Below the pieces are notes generated by a model. It searched no databases. It was not told the DNA's origin and saw nothing but the letters and a program-made list of their open reading frames with translations. Shown here piece after piece: positions 36,543 through 45,839 of a stretch of DNA of 64,000 nt. The number at the start of each line of letters is the position of its first letter. Position 1 is the first letter of the stretch. Made by a program: the position numbers and the translations under genes. The stretch covers positions 4,092,001 to 4,156,000 of the forward strand of contig OY761615.1 of the NCBI GenBank assembly GCA_963664845.1. The letters are read 5' to 3'. The DNA is from CAIYTF01 sp963664845. Its GTDB lineage: Bacteria; Bacteroidota; Ignavibacteria; Ignavibacteriales; Ignavibacteriaceae.

Positions 36543-38075
36543 ATGTTTAGGAAAATTTGCTGCTTATTTGCATATTTAGCTCTTAGCGTTATTGCACTTG
36601 CTCAGACGCCGGTTGTGAATATTCCTCTTACCATAACGGACGACAATACAGCAATTGTAATGCACTTCGGCTTGTCTCCCTCTGCAACAGACACACTGGA
36701 TGCCTCGTTGGGTGAACTACCCCTTCCACCCATGCCGCCGACCGGTGTTTTTGATTCACGCTTTATGATGCCGGCCCCTTCGCTGGACGCATCGCTAAAC
36801 GATTATCGTAACGGCACCTCTTCTTTCAACGGTTCAAAGGAGCATCATATTGCTTGGCAACTTGGAGAAGGAACTGTCTGCCGGATTTCCTATGCTTTGC
36901 CTCTCGGAGTAAGTGCAAGACTGCAGGATGAAGTTACGGGCTCCCTCATTGATATGGCCCTGACGGGGACCGGAAGCTATACAGTTACATACCCAACTTT
37001 GGGAAAATTGAAAATGACTGTTACCTATGCGCTGATGTTGCTTGTACCCGCTGCACCGGTTCTTTTGCAGCCGCAAAATGCTGCCATGGGAGTTGCAACC
37101 AATCCAAAATTAACATGGGCAGCATCAACTGGGGCCACGCAATATATTCTCTTTGTATCAGATAACAGCGAGTTTACCACAACTGTCTTCTATGACTCAA
37201 CTTTGACGGACACTTCAAAACAACTTAACGGGCTTGCAAAAAGTACTACCTATTTTTGGAAAGTTTCGGCAAAAAATGCCAGTGGCAGAAGTGCCTTTTC
37301 CAATGTGTTTAGTTTTACCACGTTGGTAAATGCTTCCACTGGTTCGGTTATTATCCCTATAACAGTCACCGACGACAGCAGTTCAACCAGTCTTACTATT
37401 GGGCTTGATGCCTCCGCCACTGATGGTATCGATTATGCACTGGGCGAGGCACCACTTCCCCCGGTCCCTCCCGCTGGTGTTTTTGATGCACGTCTGATTA
37501 TCCCGAATGGAGACGCTTCATTTAAGGATTATCGACAAGGGACTGATTCTTCGACTGCAGCTATAGTTTACCACATCCAATACCAACTGGGGTCCGGAAA
37601 GAAATTTTCTCTCAGTTGGAACTTGCCTGCTAAGGATACGGCCAGATTACAGGATGAAATTACGGGAGCTCTGATTGATGTTCCCATGGTGGGTTCAGGT
37701 AATTATACGTTGGGACTCGCTGTCACCAATCTGAAAATAACTGTTAACTATAAGTCAAGTGTTGCCACTGAACTAATTAACCATAAAGCAACATTGCCGG
37801 AGAAGTACGCTCTGCACCAGAACTACCCGAACCCATTCAATCCAAGTACGATACTCAACTATGACTTGCCCGCAGCCGCTCAGGTTACCTTGAAGGTCTA
37901 TGATGTGCTCGGTCATCAGGTTGCAAATTTGGTCGACGGGTTTGTTACTGCCGGAATACACGAAGTCCAATTCTCGGCAGCTAACCTGACCAGTGGATTG
38001 TATTTTGCGCGTTTTGAAGCAAGGCTTGGCAGAAACTCGTTTGTTGACGTGCGCAAAATGCTGTTAATGAAATAG
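36543..38075 (+). CDS. T9SS-secreted protein with two LPPxPP domains and an FnIII domain
   Basis: 510 residues. Signal peptide (to about residue 21), a first repeat domain (about 25-165: SATDTLDASLGE, LPLPPMPPTGVFDSRF, LQDEVTGSLIDM), a fibronectin type III domain (about 172-265, with LTWAASTGAT and YFWKVSAKN), a second copy of the repeat domain (about 272-410: SATDGIDYALGE, LPPVPPAGVFDARL, LQDEITGALIDV) and a T9SS sorting domain (HQNYPNPFNPST to RKMLLMK). GGAGA lies about 6 bp upstream of the ATG. The repeat domain also occurs in both flanking cargo proteins. Probably a surface-bound or released structural or adhesive protein; this is inference. Confidence 0.88.
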   Translation: MFRKICCLFAYLALSVIALAQTPVVNIPLTITDDNTAIVMHFGLSPSATDTLDASLGELPLPPMPPTGVFDSRFMMPAPSLDASLNDYRNGTSSFNGSKEHHIAWQLGEGTVCRISYALPLGVSARLQDEVTGSLIDMALTGTGSYTVTYPTLGKLKMTVTYALMLLVPAAPVLLQPQNAAMGVATNPKLTWAASTGATQYILFVSDNSEFTTTVFYDSTLTDTSKQLNGLAKSTTYFWKVSAKNASGRSAFSNVFSFTTLVNASTGSVIIPITVTDDSSSTSLTIGLDASATDGIDYALGEAPLPPVPPAGVFDARLIIPNGDASFKDYRQGTDSSTAAIVYHIQYQLGSGKKFSLSWNLPAKDTARLQDEITGALIDVPMVGSGNYTLGLAVTNLKITVNYKSSVATELINHKATLPEKYALHQNYPNPFNPSTILNYDLPAAAQVTLKVYDVLGHQVANLVDGFVTAGIHEVQFSAANLTSGLYFARFEARLGRNSFVDVRKMLLMK

Positions 38076-38280
38076 GGCAGCTGATTCGGTTGATTTCGTG
38101 ATACAAGCATAACTCCCGACGGCGTTATGTGCCCTTTGCTTCATGCAATTGCTGTCAATAGTAAGTCTACCGGGATTTAATGAAATTGCTCAATATTACA
38201 CCAAGGGTGCAATTTCCCAACAAGGATGCATTACCGCGGTAATATCTATACATTAATCACACTGCAAACGTATTATTCGG

Positions 38281-38352
38281 CAAACCCGTAGGGTTTGTAT
38301 TTTGGTAGCCTTGAAAGAAGGAAGATGAATCCCCAACCCCGTTCAGGGGTTG
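38281..38352. repeat. Pair of REP-like palindromes
   Basis: Two short perfect palindromes sit 46 bp apart: CAAACCC-GTA-GGGTTTG (38281-38297) and CAACCCC-GTTCA-GGGGTTG (38334-38352). The first is followed by TATTTTGGTAGCC and the second by AATATGCCCGGC. The arm sequence and trailing TAT/AAT-rich tail are those of a dispersed palindromic repeat. A related hairpin (TCCCGACGG arms) lies at 50619-50646. Whether they are mobile cannot be seen from one window. Confidence 0.5.
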
Positions 38353-38403
38353 AATATGCCCGGCTGTTTGGAAACAAAATTAATGCTAAACATTGCCCAA
38401 CAA

Positions 38404-38435
38404 GCCGCCCCGAGTTACCAGGGCGGCCTTGTTTT
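38404..38435 (+). terminator. Rho-independent terminator
   Basis: Seven-bp all-GC stem GCCGCCC (38404-38410) with GGGCGGC (38421-38427), 10-nt loop, then CTTGTTTTT. A strong plus-strand terminator, 330 bp past the stop of the gene ending at 38075 and just before the convergent cargo gene. No gene was seen between 38076 and 38403 other than the REP-like pair. Confidence 0.75.
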
Positions 38436-38522
38436 TCATGCCAAATTTATGTTTCCCGTTATTTTTCTGATGCAATTACCATTTCTTCAGAGGAATCAAT
38501 TAAATCAGCTTAATCAGTGGTA

Positions 38523-41500
38523 CTATTTCAATAAGATCAGTTTTTTAACCGACGTGAATTTTTCTGTCCTCAATTCATAGAAATAAATGCCGGATGGCAT
38601 ATTCATTGCATTCCAGTTAATTGAATGATAGCCCTCGTCCATTGCTTCGTTTGCCAGTATGGTAACTCGTTCGCCAATCTGATTATAGATGGTCAGGGTC
38701 ACATTAGTCTTCTCGGGCAAACCGAATTTTATGGTAGTTACCGGATTAAACGGATTCGGGTAGTTCTGTTGCAATTCGAAGGCAATTGGTTTTACCATTA
38801 GCTGAACATTAAGAACGCTTATCGCCGGGTTATCGATTATATACTTACTGTTATTGAGTGTGGTGTTGAGCATTTTACCGGTAACCGCATCGGTGACTTT
38901 TACCGCGGCTCCTTCAGTGCGAATCTCAACAGGATAGGATGCGCCAGTAATCTGAATTTGCTGTGCATCTGTTCCCAATATCTCAACGCTACGCTGCGTA
39001 CTGTATCGTACATCAAAGAGCCCGGAAGGGGGAAGTGGTGGTAAGTCAAATGATGCCACATTTGCTGCCTTGGTTGCCGCAAACAGAGTGGACGATTTTC
39101 CGTTCCTGTCGGAGATGATGATCTTTGTCCACTCTTTCTCGATAGTTGCCTGAGCACTTATCCCTGCTTTTGCAACCGTTCCCAGATTGAGTGTCCCGGC
39201 CTGGGTTGTTCTTACCCAGTAACCTTTTCCGCAGGTTAGAATTGTGGGCACGATATATCCGTTACTGAATTCATAGAACGGTGAGTTAATAATATTTGCC
39301 GGTGTAGTTGTTAGTCCCGCAATGGTTATGTCATTTGCATAAGCACCAATCAGATTCCAACCGGCGACCAGGGGAACGGCATTTCCGGCCTGTCGGCCAC
39401 AGATGTTTACTGTTGCGCTTTGTGGATAGCGTATCCAATAGCCCTTGCCGGGGTTTAATGAAGTGGCTGTTTGATAGCCATTGCTGAAACTATACGCAGG
39501 AGAGTTTAGCAGTGGGAAGAGAACACTTGGAGTTGTATCATTGGCAACTACCGGGATGGAAACCATGTTCCATCCTGACGTCACGAACACATCTTTGCAT
39601 ATTTGTTTTGAATAGACAATTTGCAATGCGTTGATCCCCGTGTTGGTAATAACGAGGCTGTCCTGCACGGTCATATTTATATTGACAACCGTTCCGGTGA
39701 TATTGTCCTTCAGGAAGAAAGAGCCTGTAGGAAGTGTTGCTGTGTTCCAACGAAGCGTAAACGGATATCCGTCAACCCCGGGCTGGAACCTCAGGAGCCA
39801 TGTAGCGCTTTTCAATGTATCACTTCTTATGTCGGTCAGTGAATTTTCCGATGGTGTGATAGGCAGTTCAAAACGCGCATCGAACACACCGCTGGGAGGA
39901 ACCGGTGGTAATGCCGCTTCACCGAGGCTGGCATCAATACCGTTAGTGCCAACCGGAGAAGTGCCAAAGGTTAGCTTCTGTGAAGAAGTAGTGCCTTTAT
40001 CCTTAATGTTGATTTGCTCTTTCCATGTAGTATTTTCTGCAGGAATGGGGGCTATTGAGGGAACGATCACGAGAAGATTCCATGTGGTATCTTTGGACGG
40101 ATACCATATCACCCGGTCTACTCCGGTTTCCCATCCACTGTTTACAAAACGTTCATCCGGATATGCTTTGAATTTAAACCTGGTCGAATCACCATGTACA
40201 CCTCCCACGGTTAATTGTGCAGTATATATTCCTGGATGAACCGGATCCGGTGCCATCTTTCTGACGGGAGTACCCTGGATAATCCCCAGCATATCCCAAT
40301 CAAGCCCCATAACCAGGATTGAATCTTTCGCCGGATCAAAATGTCCGGCACCGGTTCCCAGAATTCCTGAGAGGTCAGCCGTAAAATTGAGGGTGAGTAA
40401 CACAGGTGGTCTTTCGAAGAAGATACTGTCGTTATTGAAATAAACAGTTGGCAGTGTCTGGTTTGTGCCTGTAACCCGGAAAACTCTGTTTTCATTGGTT
40501 TCCCATACCTCTGTACTCTTTACCAATTTGTAGTTGTAAAATAGTCCATTTGATGCGCTTGGAAAAGTAACTGTGATAGAATAAATGCTATCGGAGAGCG
40601 AAGGTGCGTTTAATCTGAACTTAACGCCTTGCCAGTTACCGTTTGTATCACCGGCATCGGTCTGGAAATCACCTCGTATGAACAAACTGTCCGAACCCGG
40701 AGTGAAGGCTTTTTTCTTTATCTGCACGGCCATATTGACTTTGAAAGTGGTTGTACTCCTTACTGGAGGAGGAGGAATGGGGCTTATTACCGGGGTTAAT
40801 ACGGGAAGAGTAATAATCGAATCTTTTGTCGGGAAAGCTATTTTGCGATTATCAATGGTTTCCCATCCGTTATTCACAAAACGTGCATCGGGGAATGCCT
40901 TGAACTTCCATTCAGCCGTGTCACCAAACGTTGATGCAACAGTCAAAGATCCGGAATACAGACCCGGTGTTAACGGATTTGCTTTCAGGGTGCGGTTTAC
41001 CGGTGAAACCATTGACTGACCATTCCAATCCAATCCCATGACCTGAATGGAGTCCGAGGTCGGATCAAAATATCCAATCCCGCTACCGATGAGCGAAGTC
41101 ATATCGGCAGTAAAATTAACCGTCATCTTGACGATAGGTTTTGGGATATAAATGCTGTCATTATTAAAATAACCGACAGGTAAATCCATATCAGACGCTG
41201 CAACGGTAAATTCCCGGTTCCCGCTTGAAGTCGGAGAGTTGATTTCCCATGTGTCATTCTTTACGAATTTATACTGCATAGCTTTCCCGACTACCGTAAT
41301 GGGAAGCGAGACCGTTAGAGAATAGATTGAATCACTTGGCGTAGCAGGTGAAAGCTTAAACTTATGTCCTTGCCAGTCACTTACATCGCCGGCATCAACC
41401 TGAAAGTTGCCCCTGATGACAACACTATCCATACCTGGGGTAAACGCTCCCTTTTTGATCTGGACAGACATGTTGGCCCGGAATTTTACCATGACATTTG

Positions 41501-41588
41501 TAGACTTGATAACATCTGCTTGAGGCAACAATTGTGCCCAGCATTGAGAGGTGGTTAACAGGATAAGAACGAGTAGAATTTTTTTCAT
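38523..41588 (-). CDS. Modular T9SS-secreted protein with CBM-like repeats
   Basis: 1021 residues from the ATG at 41588 (the longer reading from 41630 adds 14 residues ahead of the signal peptide). After the signal peptide come two tandem copies of a 250-residue unit (about 25-275 and 275-530). Each has a CBM20/CBM48-like sandwich (VNMAVQIKKKAFTPGSDS, IRGDFQTDAGD, VYFNNDSI) and a second sandwich (LNFTADLSGILGTGAGHFDP, VMGLDWD). Then a LPPVPPSGVFDARF domain, a paired WNMVSIPV/WNLIGAY module with GKGYWVR, a FDLPPLPPSGLFDVRY segment, and a T9SS sorting domain (LQQNYPNPFNPVT to KKLILLK). CBM-like folds suggest glycan binding, which is unproven. Divergent from the 41814 gene. Confidence 0.88.
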   Translation of the reverse strand: MKKILLVLILLTTSQCWAQLLPQADVIKSTNVMVKFRANMSVQIKKGAFTPGMDSVVIRGNFQVDAGDVSDWQGHKFKLSPATPSDSIYSLTVSLPITVVGKAMQYKFVKNDTWEINSPTSSGNREFTVAASDMDLPVGYFNNDSIYIPKPIVKMTVNFTADMTSLIGSGIGYFDPTSDSIQVMGLDWNGQSMVSPVNRTLKANPLTPGLYSGSLTVASTFGDTAEWKFKAFPDARFVNNGWETIDNRKIAFPTKDSIITLPVLTPVISPIPPPPVRSTTTFKVNMAVQIKKKAFTPGSDSLFIRGDFQTDAGDTNGNWQGVKFRLNAPSLSDSIYSITVTFPSASNGLFYNYKLVKSTEVWETNENRVFRVTGTNQTLPTVYFNNDSIFFERPPVLLTLNFTADLSGILGTGAGHFDPAKDSILVMGLDWDMLGIIQGTPVRKMAPDPVHPGIYTAQLTVGGVHGDSTRFKFKAYPDERFVNSGWETGVDRVIWYPSKDTTWNLLVIVPSIAPIPAENTTWKEQINIKDKGTTSSQKLTFGTSPVGTNGIDASLGEAALPPVPPSGVFDARFELPITPSENSLTDIRSDTLKSATWLLRFQPGVDGYPFTLRWNTATLPTGSFFLKDNITGTVVNINMTVQDSLVITNTGINALQIVYSKQICKDVFVTSGWNMVSIPVVANDTTPSVLFPLLNSPAYSFSNGYQTATSLNPGKGYWIRYPQSATVNICGRQAGNAVPLVAGWNLIGAYANDITIAGLTTTPANIINSPFYEFSNGYIVPTILTCGKGYWVRTTQAGTLNLGTVAKAGISAQATIEKEWTKIIISDRNGKSSTLFAATKAANVASFDLPPLPPSGLFDVRYSTQRSVEILGTDAQQIQITGASYPVEIRTEGAAVKVTDAVTGKMLNTTLNNSKYIIDNPAISVLNVQLMVKPIAFELQQNYPNPFNPVTTIKFGLPEKTNVTLTIYNQIGERVTILANEAMDEGYHSINWNAMNMPSGIYFYELRTEKFTSVKKLILLK

Positions 41589-41813
41589 AACATGCCTTGT
41601 TAGTAAATAGGATATGCGAACTAAATTCATAAACGTAAGAAGCGTAATTTCGTGATCCCGGCAACTAAAAGCAAATTTGATTTTCGGAGTGAGCCCTGAC
41701 TCACAGGGATGGGGATGAGTTCAAAATGCTGCAAAAAAAATCTTTTGGCTAACCGTTAGTATTTTATTTAAGTTATATACAATAATTTATTTTATTGACA
41801 GTAATGGGTCGTT

Positions 41814-43877
41814 ATGAAAAAGCATTACATCTTTTTTGTCTTTACTGTTATCCTCTTCTCTTCTCCAATTAAAGCACAGTGGATTTGGCAAAATCCTGTT
41901 CCGACGGGCAATGTGTTGTCTGCCATCAAATATATCAATCAATCCAAAGCATTTATTGTAGGCGGGGGAAGCACCATCCTTTGTTCAACTGATAGTGGTA
42001 ATTCTTGGACGCTTGCACCTGCCGGTAAAATGGGGCATCTGTACGATGTTGATTCGTATGGGGAGCAGCTAATTGTGGCTGTAGGTGAAAACGGTTTAAT
42101 CGTTAAATCGGTTGATGGCGGTATAACCTGGACTTCGAAAATTCTTCCTGTCCAAACAAATCTCTTAAGTATAAGCATTATCTCGCAAAGCCTCATGGTA
42201 GCTGCCGGCGGCAGCAAAATCATCAAGTCTACAGATGGGGGTGATAGTTGGTCGGTTCCCACTGCACCAGAGCTATTACAACTGAGGGATGTTTTGCTGG
42301 TGAGCACAAAAATCGGGTATGCAGTAGGTAGCGCGGTATACCGGACCACTGATGCCTGTCAGTCTTTCATTAAAATGAATCTCCCTTATAGCGACCAGTT
42401 TCTGTCAATTTCCTATCCTTCATCACTTGCAATTTATATTGCTTCCGGGCGGGCGCTCTACAAATCAACCGATGGTGGCATTACCTGGAGCAATCCGGCT
42501 GTATTTAAGGATTTCACTGCAACAAAAATTTCTTTCATCACCAATGATCTCGGATACGTTATTGGCAGCAACGGAACAGTTTTGAAATCAACCGATGGAG
42601 GCGTGAACTGGGAGCTAATCTCCCCTCCGGTGCTGCAATGTTTAAATGGATTCACAGTAACTGCGTCTGGTGATTTGCTGGTCTGTGGTGATGCAGGAAT
42701 CATTTATAAACAGAGCAGCGGCAATTGGAAGGCTGTTACTGAAGCGGTGTGTCGCGACCAGATTTCTTCTATTCATTTCATTAATGCAACGCAAGGATTG
42801 GCCTGCGGTGCATCCGGACTGATACTCAAAACATCCGATGGGGGGAAAACCTGGAATAGAAAGACAACCGGGGTGAACGATTCACTGAAAGCCGTATTTC
42901 AGGTTAGTACTTTAACTGCGTTTGCAACCGGTAACAATTACCTTGCGTCGAATGATGGCGGTAACTCCTGGGAAACAATTTCTTTTCCAACAAATTCGTG
43001 CATGAATGCTATCTGCTTTGCAGATCAAAATAATGGATATGCCTGTGGTGCCTTTGGTTCAATTGTTATAACAACAGATGGAGGTAAGACATGGAGACAA
43101 AAAATCAGTGGGACAAGCAACGAATTAAACGGCATTTGTTTTATCGATAAATTTGTCGGCTTTTGCGTTGGGCAAAACACCATTCTTAAAACCTCAGATG
43201 GTGGTGAAAGTTGGAATAAAGAACTGGAGGCAAACGGACCGCTCTATGCAATTTCTTTCAAAGATAAATATACCGGGCTTGCATTCGGCGGTACTGGTTC
43301 CTACGCACTTCTTTACGGCACTTCGGATGCCGGAAACACCTGGAACTTAATGACGCCTCCGCCAGGCAAAGGGTTATTTTCCGGGAAGTATGTTTCAGGC
43401 ACTTCAGTCTATACCGGAGGTTGGAATGGTGCGATCTTTATATCAACTGATGATGGCATATCCTGGACTAACACTTGCTGGCAGGCTGAGACGCCTATCC
43501 TCTCCTTAACGTCAATAAACGATTCCACGATATGGGCTTGTGGATATGGCGCAATATTGCGCTATGGCTCAAACCTGGCAACGCCCGTTGAAGAGAAACC
43601 ATCTCGCATTTCTAACACTGCGCTTTTGCAAAATTATCCAAATCCATTTAATCCTTCGACAACTATCCGGTATAAGATTATGGAAGCAGGGAGAGTGCGT
43701 CTGTTGGTTTATGATATCCTGGGAAACGAACTGGCTTTGCTTATTGATGCAATGAAAGGCAGTGGTGAATACCAGGTGGAATTCGATGCATCAGGATTTG
43801 CCGGCGGGATCTATTTTTGCAGACTAACGGTTGATGGTAAGTTGGTTGCAGTCAACAAACTGATATGTGTGAAATAA
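41814..43877 (+). CDS. T9SS-secreted YCF48 beta-propeller protein
   Basis: 687 residues. Signal peptide (MKKHYIFFVFTVILFSS), then about twelve YCF48/BNR-like repeats through residue 590, each with a core such as ILKSTDGGVNWE or IVITTDGGKTWR, then a T9SS sorting domain (LLQNYPNPFNPST to NKLICVK). Unlike the two propeller genes at 1-5 kb it has no Ig-like inserts. Extracellular; substrate unknown. Its stop lies 13 bp from that of convergent menC, with no terminator hairpin visible between them. Confidence 0.88.
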   Translation: MKKHYIFFVFTVILFSSPIKAQWIWQNPVPTGNVLSAIKYINQSKAFIVGGGSTILCSTDSGNSWTLAPAGKMGHLYDVDSYGEQLIVAVGENGLIVKSVDGGITWTSKILPVQTNLLSISIISQSLMVAAGGSKIIKSTDGGDSWSVPTAPELLQLRDVLLVSTKIGYAVGSAVYRTTDACQSFIKMNLPYSDQFLSISYPSSLAIYIASGRALYKSTDGGITWSNPAVFKDFTATKISFITNDLGYVIGSNGTVLKSTDGGVNWELISPPVLQCLNGFTVTASGDLLVCGDAGIIYKQSSGNWKAVTEAVCRDQISSIHFINATQGLACGASGLILKTSDGGKTWNRKTTGVNDSLKAVFQVSTLTAFATGNNYLASNDGGNSWETISFPTNSCMNAICFADQNNGYACGAFGSIVITTDGGKTWRQKISGTSNELNGICFIDKFVGFCVGQNTILKTSDGGESWNKELEANGPLYAISFKDKYTGLAFGGTGSYALLYGTSDAGNTWNLMTPPPGKGLFSGKYVSGTSVYTGGWNGAIFISTDDGISWTNTCWQAETPILSLTSINDSTIWACGYGAILRYGSNLATPVEEKPSRISNTALLQNYPNPFNPSTTIRYKIMEAGRVRLLVYDILGNELALLIDAMKGSGEYQVEFDASGFAGGIYFCRLTVDGKLVAVNKLICVK

Positions 43878-43890
43878 TTCGTTAAATAAT

Positions 43891-44934
43891 TTATATGCAC
43901 AAATCTTCGCAGAATATCTGCGCATTAACCACCGGATAAAAATCATCGAATGGATTATCGGCGAGGAGCCTGACAGTGTCGAGGCCGCAGGGGCTGCACC
44001 TGTCAAGTAATGCTGCGGTTACAACAGCTTTTCTTTTCCCCAGCGGTGTATCCAAAGAGCTTGTGACTGTTACCTGCTTATCATGAGCCATTATCTTTTG
44101 AATAATGTCCATCGACGATAGTATCCCGCCAAATACACCAGGTTTAATGATTAAAACATCTGCCAAATGTTCTCTAATCACCTGTTCAGCAGTGTTTGTG
44201 TCAATAATTGATTCATCTGCTGCCAGTGGAATGTGCGTGAAATTACGCAGTGCCCTGAATTGTGCAAAATCAGCTACCGGCTCTTCGATATAGGACACCG
44301 GCAGATGATTTATCCCCTGGAAAAAAGTGACGGCGTAGCTGAATTTCCAACAACGGTTTGCATCAAGCCTGATCTCCAGTTTGTCCCCAAACGCGTCGAA
44401 CACCGCATTGACTATCCGGATGTCGTCGTCTAGATACTTTCTGCCAACTTTCATCTTAATACAGCGGAATCCGGTATCCATCAGTTCGCGAATATGCTCA
44501 ATGGTTTCCTGGGTGTCGAGTATGCCAATTGTTGCATTAACCGGAAGAGAAGTGAGCGACCTTTCTTTATTCAAAAGTTCTGTCAGTGGAACAGCATGAA
44601 TCGAAGTATAGGCTTGCAACAAGACCTGTTCCAAACCACTTTTAAATGCCGGATGACTTGAAAATTGATGCAAAAGCGTTACTATATCTTGCAACGAATT
44701 CAATTCTTTTTTCTCATTCAGATGAGAATTAAAGAGATTGAATGACAACTCAACGGTCGCCGTGTTTTCTGAATTGAACCCAGGCAGCGGTGAAACTTCG
44801 CCGGCAAACTCTTTGTCATCGGCAACGATTTTTATAATCCAGATGTTGCGTTCATAAAATGTAGTATGCCCTGTAGTAAGCGGTCGCACCAGTTTTACTA
44901 CCATCGGCAGAAGTGCAGTTCTTGAAATGATCAA
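43891..44934 (-). CDS. menC: o-Succinylbenzoate synthase
   Basis: 347 residues, enolase superfamily. Catalytic Lys pair in CIKMKVG, metal ligands Asp in IRLDANRCW, Glu in YIEEP and Asp in AADESI, and the second catalytic Lys in LIIKPGVFGG match MenC. It dehydrates SHCHC to o-succinylbenzoate in menaquinone synthesis. Starts 4 bp inside menA, last gene of the menH-menB-menA-menC run. Confidence 0.93.
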   Translation of the reverse strand: MIISRTALLPMVVKLVRPLTTGHTTFYERNIWIIKIVADDKEFAGEVSPLPGFNSENTATVELSFNLFNSHLNEKKELNSLQDIVTLLHQFSSHPAFKSGLEQVLLQAYTSIHAVPLTELLNKERSLTSLPVNATIGILDTQETIEHIRELMDTGFRCIKMKVGRKYLDDDIRIVNAVFDAFGDKLEIRLDANRCWKFSYAVTFFQGINHLPVSYIEEPVADFAQFRALRNFTHIPLAADESIIDTNTAEQVIREHLADVLIIKPGVFGGILSSMDIIQKIMAHDKQVTVTSSLDTPLGKRKAVVTAALLDRCSPCGLDTVRLLADNPFDDFYPVVNAQIFCEDLCI

Positions 44935-45818
44935 AGCAATGCTCCGATTGAAAAAAGCAGGCCAAACAAGGCTGAGAACTTTGCCGTAAGTTCAAGAAGT
45001 CCATTGAGCTCTTCACCGTTCAGCTTGTAAAGCAATACGATCATCCTTCCGGCAAGTGGTAACGATAGCAGTGGGAGGAGCAGCCAAAATGAATAGTGCA
45101 TAAAAATCACAAGTCCAATAGGAATGCAAAATGCCATGCATATGAGCAGTATGTACTCTGCTTCTGTGAAACCTTTGCCAAATTTAACGGCAAGAGTTTT
45201 TTTGCCTGCCTTTTCATCCTGTTCAATATCACGGTAGTTATTTACCACGAGTATGGCGGTAATAAGTGCTCCAACGGGAATTGAAGCTAGCAATGCCGTA
45301 TTGGACCATTGCAGCGTATTAACATAATAGGTGCCGGTTGTTCCAACAACACCAAAAAACAGAAAGGAGAACAGATCGCCAAGTCCGTTATAGGCAAGTG
45401 GGTAGGGTCCTGCTGTATATAAGAATCCCGCAATGATGGAGAGCACCCCTACAATAAATATGACATAACCGCCAATCCACACCAAATAGAGCCCCGCGAA
45501 GAATGCAGAACCGAAAACTAGGGTGATAGCATTACGCATTTCGGTTTTTGAGATGAGGTGCGCGTTCAATACACGCAACGGACCAACGCGTTCGGCTGTG
45601 TCGGCTCCTTTTAAATAATCGAACAGGTCGTTGGTAAAATTTGTTCCCACCTGAATGCATAAAGAACAAAAAAGCGCTACCGCTGTCGCAAGCCACGAAA
45701 AATGATGGGTCATGCCAGCGAAGGCACCGCCAACAATTACCGGCACCACGGCAGCCAACAAGGTTTTGGGGCGCGAAGCAAGAAGCCACGCGTGTGGTTT
45801 TGAGATGGTGTTTTGCAT
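44931..45818 (-). CDS. menA: 1,4-Dihydroxy-2-naphthoate prenyltransferase
   Basis: 295 residues, mostly hydrophobic with about eight or nine transmembrane helices. The UbiA-type Asp-rich motif NDLFDYLKGAD near residue 63 and NNYRDIEQDEKAGKKTLA near 195 are the prenyl-diphosphate/Mg binding motifs of MenA. It joins a polyprenyl tail to DHNA in the inner membrane. Gap to menB is 21 bp; overlap with menC is 4 bp. Confidence 0.93.
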   Translation of the reverse strand: MQNTISKPHAWLLASRPKTLLAAVVPVIVGGAFAGMTHHFSWLATAVALFCSLCIQVGTNFTNDLFDYLKGADTAERVGPLRVLNAHLISKTEMRNAITLVFGSAFFAGLYLVWIGGYVIFIVGVLSIIAGFLYTAGPYPLAYNGLGDLFSFLFFGVVGTTGTYYVNTLQWSNTALLASIPVGALITAILVVNNYRDIEQDEKAGKKTLAVKFGKGFTEAEYILLICMAFCIPIGLVIFMHYSFWLLLPLLSLPLAGRMIVLLYKLNGEELNGLLELTAKFSALFGLLFSIGALL

Positions 45819-45839
45819 CAGAGATCCGTTTGTCTCATC

